Origin: CAADGU01 sp035444285
GTDB taxonomy: Bacteria > Chloroflexota > Anaerolineae > Promineifilales > Promineifilaceae
Length of the DNA stretch: 64,000 nt
Direction of reading: 5' to 3'
Assembly (NCBI GenBank): GCA_035444285.1
Contig: DAOMOK010000005.1
Coordinates: 353,861-417,860, forward strand
The notes below the pieces were generated by a model that made no database searches, was not told the DNA's origin, and saw only the letters and a list, made by a program, of their open reading frames with translations. Of the stretch, positions 57,125 through 64,000 are shown piece after piece. How positions within the stretch are numbered: position 1 is the stretch's first letter; each line of letters starts with the position of its first letter. A program made the translations under genes and the position numbers.

Positions 57125-58384
57125 TCATTTAAGCGGGCAAATACAATATGAAAATTGTTCTTCGGCCTTACTAGCCAAGCCATTTATCACAAAGTAATAA
57201 GGATTTGTCCCTTTTACAATAATCGGTTTAGCACCGTGATTTAACGAATCCCATTGAAAACAATATCCGCTTGGAACTGTGTCAGTCACCACTAAATGGT
57301 CCGCATCCTGCTCATCAGTATTCTTCACTAAAAAAACGATCTCAATTTTATTATCTGTAGCCGATTTTTTGAACCCTTTAGTTACCTCAATGTTAATGTT
57401 TTTGGGAACAACCCTAAGGGACGTTTCCTGTTCCTGATAAGGAAATGTTGGTTTCGACGGATGATCACCATAAATCATTTGCTTTGAGATGTAATCCCAA
57501 ATCGCTCTTTCCTCAAGCAAATTAGTAGGTAGGTGTTTATAGCCTAATTGCTGCAACAGATCCCACCGATACAAGTCAAAAGCCCCTTTCACCATATTGC
57601 CCCAGGCAACTGCCCGGGATATGGAAAACACATAAAACGAGTATGATAATAGGGCAAATGCAATACTCTTAAACAGCCAGGAAAGTAGTAGAGAGGCTTC
57701 ATACAATGGAATCGGATATATGAGACCAGTAAAGATGATGGCAATGGATAAGACCCCACATAAGGCTGATGAATTTAACATAAAGTCAAACGAAGTCATG
57801 CTGTCATCTATCGAACTGGCATATTCTTTATCAATCTTTGCCAGTAACCGAGGCCAAAGAGTGATAGATGCTATACCATATTGGTGAGAAGAGTATCGCT
57901 CGAAACCTCGAAAAACATTACCCAACCGGGTTGGTAGTATTAAGTTTCTTTCTGCTGGAAAATCTGTATTTAAGGTTTGTCCCAGGCTAGACCAATAGGA
58001 GTTGGTATCTGAGTTAAACTCGGCTCGAATGAGTGTTCTCATGCCTTTCCAGCGGGCAGATGCTTTATCAAATTGTGATTGATAATGCTTGATGCGCCGC
58101 TTCCCGTACCATGAGTCTTTCCAGGGATATCCTTCATAAAATCGGGTAATTGGTATGCTGAGATTATAGATAAAACCACTTAACACAATGGTCGCAAATG
58201 AGATTGTGACAATCTGCCAGGGAGTATCAAGTTCCTTAAAAGGTTGCAAGATTAGCGCATCCTCTGGGAGCATCGGTGCAAGGAAGTGAAGAAATAAAAT
58301 GACAAAAATCGTAACAGGCAAAAATGTGCCAAGAATTAATGAGCGACCAAAATGACCAGAAATGGAGGAAAAGATATTTGTCAT
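57125..58384 (-). CDS. Membrane protein with C-terminal DUF11-like domain
   Basis: 419 residues. Four membrane helices: about 16-38, 57-78, 206-228 and 234-258. Between the second and third lies a soluble segment with LPTRLGNVFRGFERYSSHQY and GIASITLWPRLLAKIDKEYA, a recurrent pattern in bacterial membrane proteins of unknown function. The C-terminal 90 residues (NINIEVTKGFKKSATDNKIE, FLVKNTDEQDADHLVVTDTV then PSGYC) match DUF11-type beta domains. AGGA six bases before ATG 58384. First of four minus-strand frames down to 54721, all free of the octamer and AT-rich. Function unknown; a membrane sensor or effector is conceivable. Confidence 0.7.
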   Translation of the reverse strand: MTNIFSSISGHFGRSLILGTFLPVTIFVILFLHFLAPMLPEDALILQPFKELDTPWQIVTISFATIVLSGFIYNLSIPITRFYEGYPWKDSWYGKRRIKHYQSQFDKASARWKGMRTLIRAEFNSDTNSYWSSLGQTLNTDFPAERNLILPTRLGNVFRGFERYSSHQYGIASITLWPRLLAKIDKEYASSIDDSMTSFDFMLNSSALCGVLSIAIIFTGLIYPIPLYEASLLLSWLFKSIAFALLSYSFYVFSISRAVAWGNMVKGAFDLYRWDLLQQLGYKHLPTNLLEERAIWDYISKQMIYGDHPSKPTFPYQEQETSLRVVPKNINIEVTKGFKKSATDNKIEIVFLVKNTDEQDADHLVVTDTVPSGYCFQWDSLNHGAKPIIVKGTNPYYFVINGLASKAEEQFSYCICPLK

Positions 58385-58516
58385 CGTATTCCTATGTCAA
58401 AGGTTTTATTATGATTTGGCAAATCAAACAGACAAAAGCGCTATTCTGATTCAGTATAGCATGTTAGAAATAAATGAGGCAACAGGCCGCATGTTAACGT
58501 GTTAATCGAATACGAA

Positions 58517-59791
58517 TTACGGAGGGGGCCAATCCACGATGAAAGTGTGCCAACGGCGGGTGACGGCCGTGTCCCCCTTGCTCACCTGGTTCACCGGATA
58601 AACACGCACGCGCATTCCCACCACGCCAGGACGCCCGGCCGCGTGCCAGGCAACTGCGTGGTCCTGCAGCCGCTGCCCGGCGGTTTCTCCTGGCCCATAC
58701 ACCCGAAAACCGAGCATGAATGTTTCCGGTTCGCCTTCTCCTGACTTGCTCCTGGTCGTCAGACGGTTGTAGAAAGCCATGCTATCACCGGTGACGACGC
58801 CGGTCGTGACGCGCCAGGGATGTGGCCCATCCATGCCCAGTAAAGAGGGGATGGTCTCGGCCGTAGCTGCCTCGCCGCCGGCCACCAGTTCGGTCAGATT
58901 GGGTTCGCGCAGCGCCAACCACAACAGGAAACTGCGCCACACCTCACGCGGTGTTGCTTCCAGGTTTGTTGTGCCCTCTTGCCAGGGGCCGTCTATCCAG
59001 GCGCGTATCTGGTCGGGGTCAATCTGGCGTGGCTGAGAGAAGGTATCTTCGTATTCCAGGTGAATGGTTCGGGCGTCGTTCAGGGGCAGGGAGAACTCTG
59101 GTCCGGCCTGGGGGCCACGCAGCTTCATAAAGCCGCAGGCGTGAATGGAGACGCTGACCAGATGGTCAGGGGCGCGATCAAAGGCGATGGCGTAATGGGG
59201 GCCGTTGAGGGAGAGAGGGAGCAGGATACGGCCGTCTGGCTTCAATTGCGCTAACCAGGCCGGGCTGATCTCCCAGCCGCCCACGGTGAGGATGATGCGG
59301 TCATAGGGGGCGTGGGCAGCATAACCATCCATGCCATCGCCGCAGATGACGGTGACGTTGGTACAGCCGATAGCTGCCAGATGTTCCTGCGCAGCAGCCA
59401 CAATGTCGGCGTCAATGTCTACGGCCGTGACCCGCCCATTTTCTCCTACCAGATGCCCCATCAAGGCAGCGTTGTAGCCCGTGCCCGCCCCCACTTCCAA
59501 CACGTGCTGGCCCGGCTGCAAATCCAACTGCTCCAACATGATCGCCATGATCGCCGGTTGGGAGGAGGAGGAAATGGCACGGCCGTCTTCCGCAAAATGA
59601 GTAGGAATGGCCTCATCTACATAAACCTCTTCTGGCGGTGTGTTCGGCAAAAAAGGGTGGCGTGGTACGGCGCGAAAGGCTGCTTCCACCCGTTCCGATC
59701 GGATGCTCTCATTCTCAAGCAGCAGATCAACCAGGGCTTGCTGGCGGGTGGCGATATCTATGGGAGGATGGGGCGAGACGGCCGTAGACAT
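58517..59791 (-). CDS. Protein-L-isoaspartate methyltransferase-like (PCMT) with C-terminal extension
   Basis: 424 residues, against about 210 for plain Pcm. The first half is PCMT: SERVEAAFRAVPRHPFLPN, SSSSQPAIMAIMLEQLDLQP (the SQP motif), HVLEVGAGTGYNAALMGHLV (SAM site) and YDRIILTVGGWEISPAWLAQ. The second half (about 220-424) is an extension seen in some actinobacterial and Chloroflexota PCMT-like proteins linked to peptide modification. Its function here is unknown. Lies 13 bases downstream of the subtilase gene on the same strand. Several octamers, native-looking. Confidence 0.85.
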   Translation of the reverse strand: MSTAVSPHPPIDIATRQQALVDLLLENESIRSERVEAAFRAVPRHPFLPNTPPEEVYVDEAIPTHFAEDGRAISSSSQPAIMAIMLEQLDLQPGQHVLEVGAGTGYNAALMGHLVGENGRVTAVDIDADIVAAAQEHLAAIGCTNVTVICGDGMDGYAAHAPYDRIILTVGGWEISPAWLAQLKPDGRILLPLSLNGPHYAIAFDRAPDHLVSVSIHACGFMKLRGPQAGPEFSLPLNDARTIHLEYEDTFSQPRQIDPDQIRAWIDGPWQEGTTNLEATPREVWRSFLLWLALREPNLTELVAGGEAATAETIPSLLGMDGPHPWRVTTGVVTGDSMAFYNRLTTRSKSGEGEPETFMLGFRVYGPGETAGQRLQDHAVAWHAAGRPGVVGMRVRVYPVNQVSKGDTAVTRRWHTFIVDWPPP

Positions 59792-59804
59792 GAATAACCT
59801 CTTG

Positions 59805-62486
59805 TTACTCCTCTTTTATCACAATAGGCAGGTAAATCCAAAAACTGGGCGGTGGTGGCGTAGCTGTGGGTATGGCCGATGCCGTAACCGTCGGTGTGGC
59901 TGTACCGATCGGCGTTGGTGTAGACGTGTTGGCAGGAGTAGCCGATGGCGTGGGCGTAAAGGTCTGTGTTGGGGGCGGTGGAAGCGAGCCTGTCGGTGTG
60001 GGAGTCGGTGTCCATGTCTCGGTAGGGGTTGGCGTCCAGGTGGGCGTAAAGGTTGGTGTGCTCGTCGGTGGTACGGTATTCGTTGGCGTAGGCGTTAGCG
60101 ACGCGCCTGGTGGCGGCGTGTTGGTTATGGTGGGTGTCAGTGTACCGGTTGGTGTGTTCGATGGTGTTGCACTGTTCGTGGGTGTGGGTGTAACGGTCGG
60201 TGTGGTTGATGATGTTGCCGTATTCGTCGGCGTGGGCGTACCCGTCGGTGTGGGTGTAAAGGTTGGTGTATGCGTCGCTATCGGGGTATGGGTGGGTGTG
60301 TTGGATGGTGTTGGTGTATAGGTTGGGGTGGATGTAGACATGCCGCCGGCCGTGAGCGGGCCAGCGACAACCAGGGCATAGGGTTGGGAAGCAATAGGCA
60401 CGTTAAAGGCGTTCACGCTTATCTGATATATGCCGATGGGCGGGTTGTCAATGATGATGCCTTCCACATTGTTCAGGCGGTCGCCAGTGGGGATGTTGTT
60501 ACCGTAGTAGGTAGCGCCGCCAGGGCCGGTGACAACCAGGTCTAAATCATTCACCAACTGGGCAGCAGCGGAGAGGGAAGCGGGCGGGTCTGTCCAGACG
60601 AGCATGATACGTAGCGGTTGGGTGTTGGTGATGACTTGCAACGGCCGTTCCGCCGTATGGTTGTAATTCACACTCTGGCCCGTATTCAGGCCGGTGGTGT
60701 GGTCATCAAACCAGAGCGTGTGATTGGGCGGCGGGCTGACAAAGCCGAGGCTGGCCCGGCCCCAGCCGGCCACGCTGTTGGGCCGGGTAAAGGGGATTTC
60801 CTGGGTTGCACCCGTACCGTATTGGCCGGGGGCCATATCTTCGGTGGTGTTGAGCAAAGTGGCTTTCACCAGAGCGGCGCTAGGGTTGGCCGCGCCCTGG
60901 TCGGTGAGCCATTCACGCGCCAATGTACCCATGCCCGCCGTCAGCGGCGTGGCCATGGAAGTACCACCGGAATAGACGTAATCGGGGTTGGTATGTGCCC
61001 CCCACAACGTGCCTGCACCCGGCGCGTGGGAGCGGTTGGAGACGATGTTGACGCCAGGGGCGGTGATGTCCGGTTTGCTGCGGCCGTCGTCCGCTGGCCC
61101 ACGTGAGGAAAAGGCTGCCATGCCGTTGATATTGTTGGCATTAATATCCCCGGCAATGGGTTGCGTAGCAAAACAAAAACTGATTAGCAACCAGGGAACG
61201 CCTTGCAATGGCCCTTCGTTTTTGTCGCTTTCGGATGCGCCGACAGTGATCACGTTTTTGGCTGTGGCGGGAGAAAGGAGTGAATCTAGGTCAACGACGC
61301 CATCGCCTCCCGTGCAAAAGCCAAAGACGCCGGGCACACCGTCCGCGCCGGAGTTGCCAGCGGCGGCGAAGATGGTCATATCGGGATGATCCCAGAGGAA
61401 TTGGTCGGTGCGCTGTGCGCCGTAGGGATAGCCGCCAAACATAGCTTCGGTGTCGGTAACAGGGCCGGTGACATCGCCCCAACTGTTGCTGTGCAGGCGG
61501 GCGCCGCTGCCATAGGCCTGGTCGAACAGGGTGTAATAGTCTTCTGGTATGCCGATGATGGCCCCGTTGCTGTCTACCTCAAAACCTTGAATGACCAGGT
61601 TGGCTTCGGGGGCGACGCCGGCAAAGGAGGCAGTGTAGTTGCCGGGCGTGGCCCCGGATTGTATACCGGCACCGGCGGCGGAACCGGCGACATGGGTGCC
61701 GTGCCCGTGTTGGTCGGCCCAGTCGCCGCCCGGCGCCAGGGGAAAGGTAGCAATGACGCGCCCGGCAAAGTCCGGGCTGAGCGTGGCCTGATTGCCCGTA
61801 TCCAGGCCGGAGTCGGCAATAGCCAGGATTTGCCCATCGCCGTAGAGGGGGGTGGTTTGCCAGACGGTGTTCACATCCATAATGTTACGGCCGTAATCAT
61901 TCAACAAGCGCGGCTGGCTGTAGGGTTCGATCCAGCGCACGGCCGTCAGTTCGGCGATTTGCAGCAGTTGTGCCTGCGTTAATGGCCGGGTGTGGTCAAA
62001 GGGCAGTGTGGTTAAGGCCAGCGCCAGTTGTCCGCTGTCATCCGGCCAACCGGTGATACGCACCGGGCCGATGGCCGCGCCCTGATCCACGGCGCGCAGC
62101 AGGGCCGGGGCCAGCTTGTCGGCCAGGGTGAAGGGGGTACGGCCGTAGACCGGTGGCAAGGCGGCGGCGGCGTCTAACTGCACGGCCGTGCCGCGAACCA
62201 GATAGGCATAATCCGGCAGGTATTCCAGAATGGTGACGCCGGTTTGTTCCAGCCTGTTTTTGTGGGCGTGGCTAATTGGGCCACGAAATTGGATGATGGC
62301 GTAGGGGCCAGGAGCGGGAGTATCTGGCCCCCATGTGGGGGCGTTTGGTTCTTGAGCGTCAAACACGCCTCGATGCAGCCGCAGTTGTGGGGTGATGGTT
62401 TGCCCGGTGACCCGTGTAGATAGGATGGCAACCACTAATATAGTGATGAATACAACAAAGGTGAATAGGGGTGTCTTGGTTTTCAT
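59805..62486 (-). CDS. Secreted subtilisin-like protease with Thr-Pro stalk and YLPIV tail
   Basis: 893 residues from ATG 62486 (GGAGG 7 bases upstream). Signal/anchor helix (1-25), a propeptide-like region, then an S8 domain with Asp in ILAIADSGLDTG (about 225), His in QHGHGTHVAGSAAG (about 262) and Ser in GGTSMATPLTAGM. A protease-associated beta-sandwich follows. The last 175 or so residues are Thr/Pro repeats (TPTYTPTPSNTP...) encoded by 59820-60335, finishing in FWIYLPIVIKEE, a hydrophobic end common in exported Chloroflexota proteins. Likely a surface-attached endoprotease. The stalk is probably O-glycosylated, given the GT-C enzymes in this window, but that is inference. Confidence 0.92.
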   Translation of the reverse strand: MKTKTPLFTFVVFITILVVAILSTRVTGQTITPQLRLHRGVFDAQEPNAPTWGPDTPAPGPYAIIQFRGPISHAHKNRLEQTGVTILEYLPDYAYLVRGTAVQLDAAAALPPVYGRTPFTLADKLAPALLRAVDQGAAIGPVRITGWPDDSGQLALALTTLPFDHTRPLTQAQLLQIAELTAVRWIEPYSQPRLLNDYGRNIMDVNTVWQTTPLYGDGQILAIADSGLDTGNQATLSPDFAGRVIATFPLAPGGDWADQHGHGTHVAGSAAGAGIQSGATPGNYTASFAGVAPEANLVIQGFEVDSNGAIIGIPEDYYTLFDQAYGSGARLHSNSWGDVTGPVTDTEAMFGGYPYGAQRTDQFLWDHPDMTIFAAAGNSGADGVPGVFGFCTGGDGVVDLDSLLSPATAKNVITVGASESDKNEGPLQGVPWLLISFCFATQPIAGDINANNINGMAAFSSRGPADDGRSKPDITAPGVNIVSNRSHAPGAGTLWGAHTNPDYVYSGGTSMATPLTAGMGTLAREWLTDQGAANPSAALVKATLLNTTEDMAPGQYGTGATQEIPFTRPNSVAGWGRASLGFVSPPPNHTLWFDDHTTGLNTGQSVNYNHTAERPLQVITNTQPLRIMLVWTDPPASLSAAAQLVNDLDLVVTGPGGATYYGNNIPTGDRLNNVEGIIIDNPPIGIYQISVNAFNVPIASQPYALVVAGPLTAGGMSTSTPTYTPTPSNTPTHTPIATHTPTFTPTPTGTPTPTNTATSSTTPTVTPTPTNSATPSNTPTGTLTPTITNTPPPGASLTPTPTNTVPPTSTPTFTPTWTPTPTETWTPTPTPTGSLPPPPTQTFTPTPSATPANTSTPTPIGTATPTVTASAIPTATPPPPSFWIYLPIVIKEE

Positions 62487-62532
62487 ACGCCTGCCTCCGG
62501 GATGTATGGTGATGGTTGTCGGGGGAGCAGGC

Positions 62533-62612
62533 AATGGTAAATAGGTAATCGGTGAGGGGTGACCCGTCATCCGTAAACTGTAATCGGATGACGGATTACG
62601 GAATACGGGTCA
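62533..62612. repeat. Stutter hairpin of CCGTAATCGG/GTAATCGG-type words
   Basis: GTAAATAGGTAATCGGTGAGGGGTGACCC, then GTCATCCGTAAACTGTAATCG, then GATGACGGATTACGGAATACGGGTCACTG, forming an imperfect long hairpin between the SDR gene and the subtilase leader. Confidence 0.82.
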
Positions 62613-62623
62613 CTGTTTATGTT

Positions 62624-63337
62624 TCACGAACGGCCGTACACCGGCACGGCTGCCCCGGTGACGGCCCGCGCCCCATCGGAGGCCAGAAAGAGCATCACGT
62701 CGGCCAGGGCTTCAGGGGCTACCCATTTGTCAAAGTTGGCGTTGGGCATGGCCGCCCGGTTTTGTGGCGTGTCAATGGTACCCGGCAGGATGCAGTTGAC
62801 GGTGATGCCATTGTCTTTCAACTCGGCCGCCATACCTTCTGTCAGGCGGATGACGGCGCTTTTGGAGACGGTGTAGGCAGCCATTTTGGCCTTGCCTTCC
62901 AGGGCGGCGCGGGCGGCGACGCTGATGATTTTGCCGCTGCCCTGGGCCAGCATGTGGGGAATGATGGCTCGGCTCACCAGAAAGACAGATTTGGCGTTCA
63001 GGTTAAGCATGAACTCCCAGTCGGACAGCGACGTTTCGTGTACGGCCGTGCCCATTTTGAACCCCCCGGCAATGTTGCACAGGATGTCTACACGGCCGTA
63101 GCGGTTGATGCTGGTGGTGGTCATGTGGGTGACGGCCGTTTCATCCGTCACATCCACCCCCCCTACCAGCAGCACCCGCGCCGGGTCCAGATTGCCAAAC
63201 AGCGGTAGCAGGCGATCTTCCCGATTATCCACCAGCGCCAACGAAGCGCCTGCGTCATAAAACGCCCGCGTCACAGCTTCCCCTAGATTCCCTGCAGCCC
63301 CAGTTGTCAAAACTACCTTGCCTGTAAAATCCTGCAT
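62624..63337 (-). CDS. Classical short-chain dehydrogenase/reductase
   Basis: 237 residues. VVLTTGAAGNLGEAVTRAFY is the NAD(P) loop, CNIAGGFKMG the N-A-G strand, IISVAARAALEGKAKMAAYT holds the catalytic Ser and Tyr, and VSKSAVIRLTEGMA the Lys. It ends GARAVTGAAVPVYGRS. Standard 3-oxoacyl-reductase-like size and motifs. The middle TTTSINRYGRVDILCN shows the usual helix. Substrate cannot be told. Four ACGGCCGT copies. It lies between the subtilase and FAS1 genes on the same strand and seems unrelated to them. Confidence 0.93.
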   Translation of the reverse strand: MQDFTGKVVLTTGAAGNLGEAVTRAFYDAGASLALVDNREDRLLPLFGNLDPARVLLVGGVDVTDETAVTHMTTTSINRYGRVDILCNIAGGFKMGTAVHETSLSDWEFMLNLNAKSVFLVSRAIIPHMLAQGSGKIISVAARAALEGKAKMAAYTVSKSAVIRLTEGMAAELKDNGITVNCILPGTIDTPQNRAAMPNANFDKWVAPEALADVMLFLASDGARAVTGAAVPVYGRS

Positions 63338-63370
63338 ATTTCACCTCATAGCTACCAACCATATAAACAA

Positions 63371-63400
63371 AAAGGCAGGTCATTGACCTGCCTTTATCAT
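63371..63400 (-). terminator. Terminator of the FAS1 gene
   Basis: On the minus strand AAAGGCAGGTCA-A-TGACCTGCCTTT followed by TTG TTT, 40 bases beyond the FAS1 stop. Confidence 0.88.
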
Positions 63401-63439
63401 AAACGATTTGCCGTATAATTGTCTAAACTCGCTCAACAG

Positions 63440-64000
63440 CTACGGCAGCAATACTCCGTCAATCACATGGATAATACCATTCGCCGCCACCACATCCACC
63501 ACAATAATTTGGGCGTCATTGATGAAGACACCGTCATCCGTGACGGAAATGTCTGTCAACTGCCCGTTGGCCATGCGAATGGTGTCGGAAGCCACCACAT
63601 CGCCAGAGAGCAAGGCGCGATTAATAACGATATGGTAGCGCAGGATATTGGAGAGCGTGTGGCGCGGAATGTTGCAGACGTTACTGGCATCCAGCCCCAA
63701 TTCGGCAAAAGCGGCATCGGTGGGGGCAAAGACGGTGACGCCTGGTTTCCGATCAAGCGGCACAACCAGGTTGGTGCAAACAGCGGCAGCAATGAGCGTG
63801 CTAAACTCGCCTGTTTGCGTGTTAATTTCCAGGGCCACATCTACAACGCTAGGGCCACTTTGCACCGGCCCTTTGGCAAATGCCTGGCTGGGGGTTGCCA
63901 ATAAGGCCAGTAAGAGTAACATCAATAAGAGGGCGAACTGCTTTTTCCTGGTTCTAACGGATTTTGTGTAAATGAGGAAATAATCAAGAAATCTGGTTAA
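63440..64000 (-). CDS. Secreted fasciclin (FAS1) domain protein, partial at window edge
   Basis: At least 161 residues. FAS1 core: FSTLIAAAVCTNLVVPLDRK, VTVFAPTDAAFAELG (H-box-like FAPTD), ILRYHIVI and NGIIHVIDGVLLP (the terminal YH/DG-VL motif). The N-terminal hydrophobic stretch is a signal peptide with a basic start read as TRKKQFALLLMLLLLALL. Although TTG 63925 and ATG 63922 are in frame, the frame stays open without a stop to the window end (64000), and the Lys-Lys-Gln of the signal lies before them, so the true start is likely nearer to or beyond 64000. Secreted adhesion protein. Confidence 0.85.
   Translation of the reverse strand, partial: LTRFLDYFLIYTKSVRTRKKQFALLLMLLLLALLATPSQAFAKGPVQSGPSVVDVALEINTQTGEFSTLIAAAVCTNLVVPLDRKPGVTVFAPTDAAFAELGLDASNVCNIPRHTLSNILRYHIVINRALLSGDVVASDTIRMANGQLTDISVTDDGVFINDAQIIVVDVVAANGIIHVIDGVLLP

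Larger units (their letters stand above)
1..64000. repeat. Highly iterated palindrome ACGGCCGT, dispersed
   Basis: The perfect 8-bp palindrome ACGGCCGT occurs about 125-130 times in the window by manual reading, on average every 500 bases, in coding and intergenic DNA alike. About one copy would be expected by chance. Examples are 131-138, 865-872, 1193-1200 and 2460-2467, with paired copies in 25380-25400. In genes it is read in all frames, giving recurrent tripeptides such as TAV, (D/N)GR and ERP. It is comparable in behaviour to cyanobacterial HIP1. The longest stretch without it is about 54250-58560. The count is by eye and may be off by a few. Confidence 0.93.

Noticed and set aside
59866..60321. 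Plus-strand Val/Gly-rich frame opposite the protease stalk
   Set aside because: It is the antisense of the Thr-Pro repeat; repetition alone makes it open.

Overview
The window looks like a chromosomal segment of a Chloroflexota bacterium, probably Anaerolineae-like. The inference rests on moderate GC, a redox/central-carbon set (selenocysteine formate dehydrogenase, pyruvate:ferredoxin oxidoreductase, pyruvate phosphate dikinase), many GT-C membrane proteins, Thr-Pro-rich secreted proteins ending in YLP(I/L)-type motifs, EAD/NACHT and SAF-domain proteins, and several toxin-antitoxin pairs. No rRNA, tRNA, transposase, integrase or CRISPR array was seen. The most striking global property is an extremely over-represented perfect palindrome, ACGGCCGT: about 125-130 copies by eye against roughly one expected.

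Layout. 0-2 kb: a PadR-regulated membrane protein and a small TA-like pair whose PemK-like toxin is frameshifted. 2-14.3 kb: an anaerobic energy block on the minus strand, made of an FNT formate channel, a UGA/Sec formate dehydrogenase with a clear bacterial SECIS hairpin, a tandem universal stress protein, a DHOD-like protein and nifJ. It is interrupted by a plus-strand EAD-NACHT-membrane NTPase and a broken vapBC pair. 14.5-16.2 kb: small genes including hicAB with an operator lying inside its promoter. 16.2-21.7 kb: ppdK, an L,D-transpeptidase and small membrane proteins.

21.8-40.7 kb: a large surface-polysaccharide and glycosylation region with GT-C and GT4/GT2 glycosyltransferases, GDP-mannose epimerase-like, CapE-like and RmlD-like sugar-nucleotide enzymes, methyltransferases and a flippase-like protein. 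Within it lie a secreted seven-repeat beta-propeller protein and an imported-looking GT-C gene bracketed by two LamG-derived fragments. 40.8-42.9 kb: a probably abundant secreted repeat protein and a lipoprotein. 42.9-47.6 kb: icd, phosphofructokinase, thiD, a MarR/GbsR-like regulator and a YjjX-type NTPase.

47.6-51.1 kb: nurA and a probable HAS-barrel partner, separated by a two-gene restriction-modification system with a BglII/BstYI-like nuclease. 51.1-54.6 kb: a lipoprotein and an ABC-2 exporter. 54.7-58.4 kb: the best candidate for an undescribed system, a co-directional block completely free of the octamer. It encodes a membrane protein with a C-terminal DUF11-like domain, a small EAD1-type adaptor, a degenerate copy of the adaptor tail, and a CpaB/SAF-type membrane protein with an unusual N-terminal helical duplication. 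58.5-64 kb: PCMT-like methyltransferase, subtilase with a Thr-Pro stalk, SDR and a FAS1 protein cut by the window edge.

A second theme is repeats. Short stuttering words built into imperfect hairpins sit at gene ends, where they often supply the stop codon and last residues, and are found in frame inside fdhF and nifJ. Separate families of REP-like hairpins (about 35-50 bp) recur between genes.
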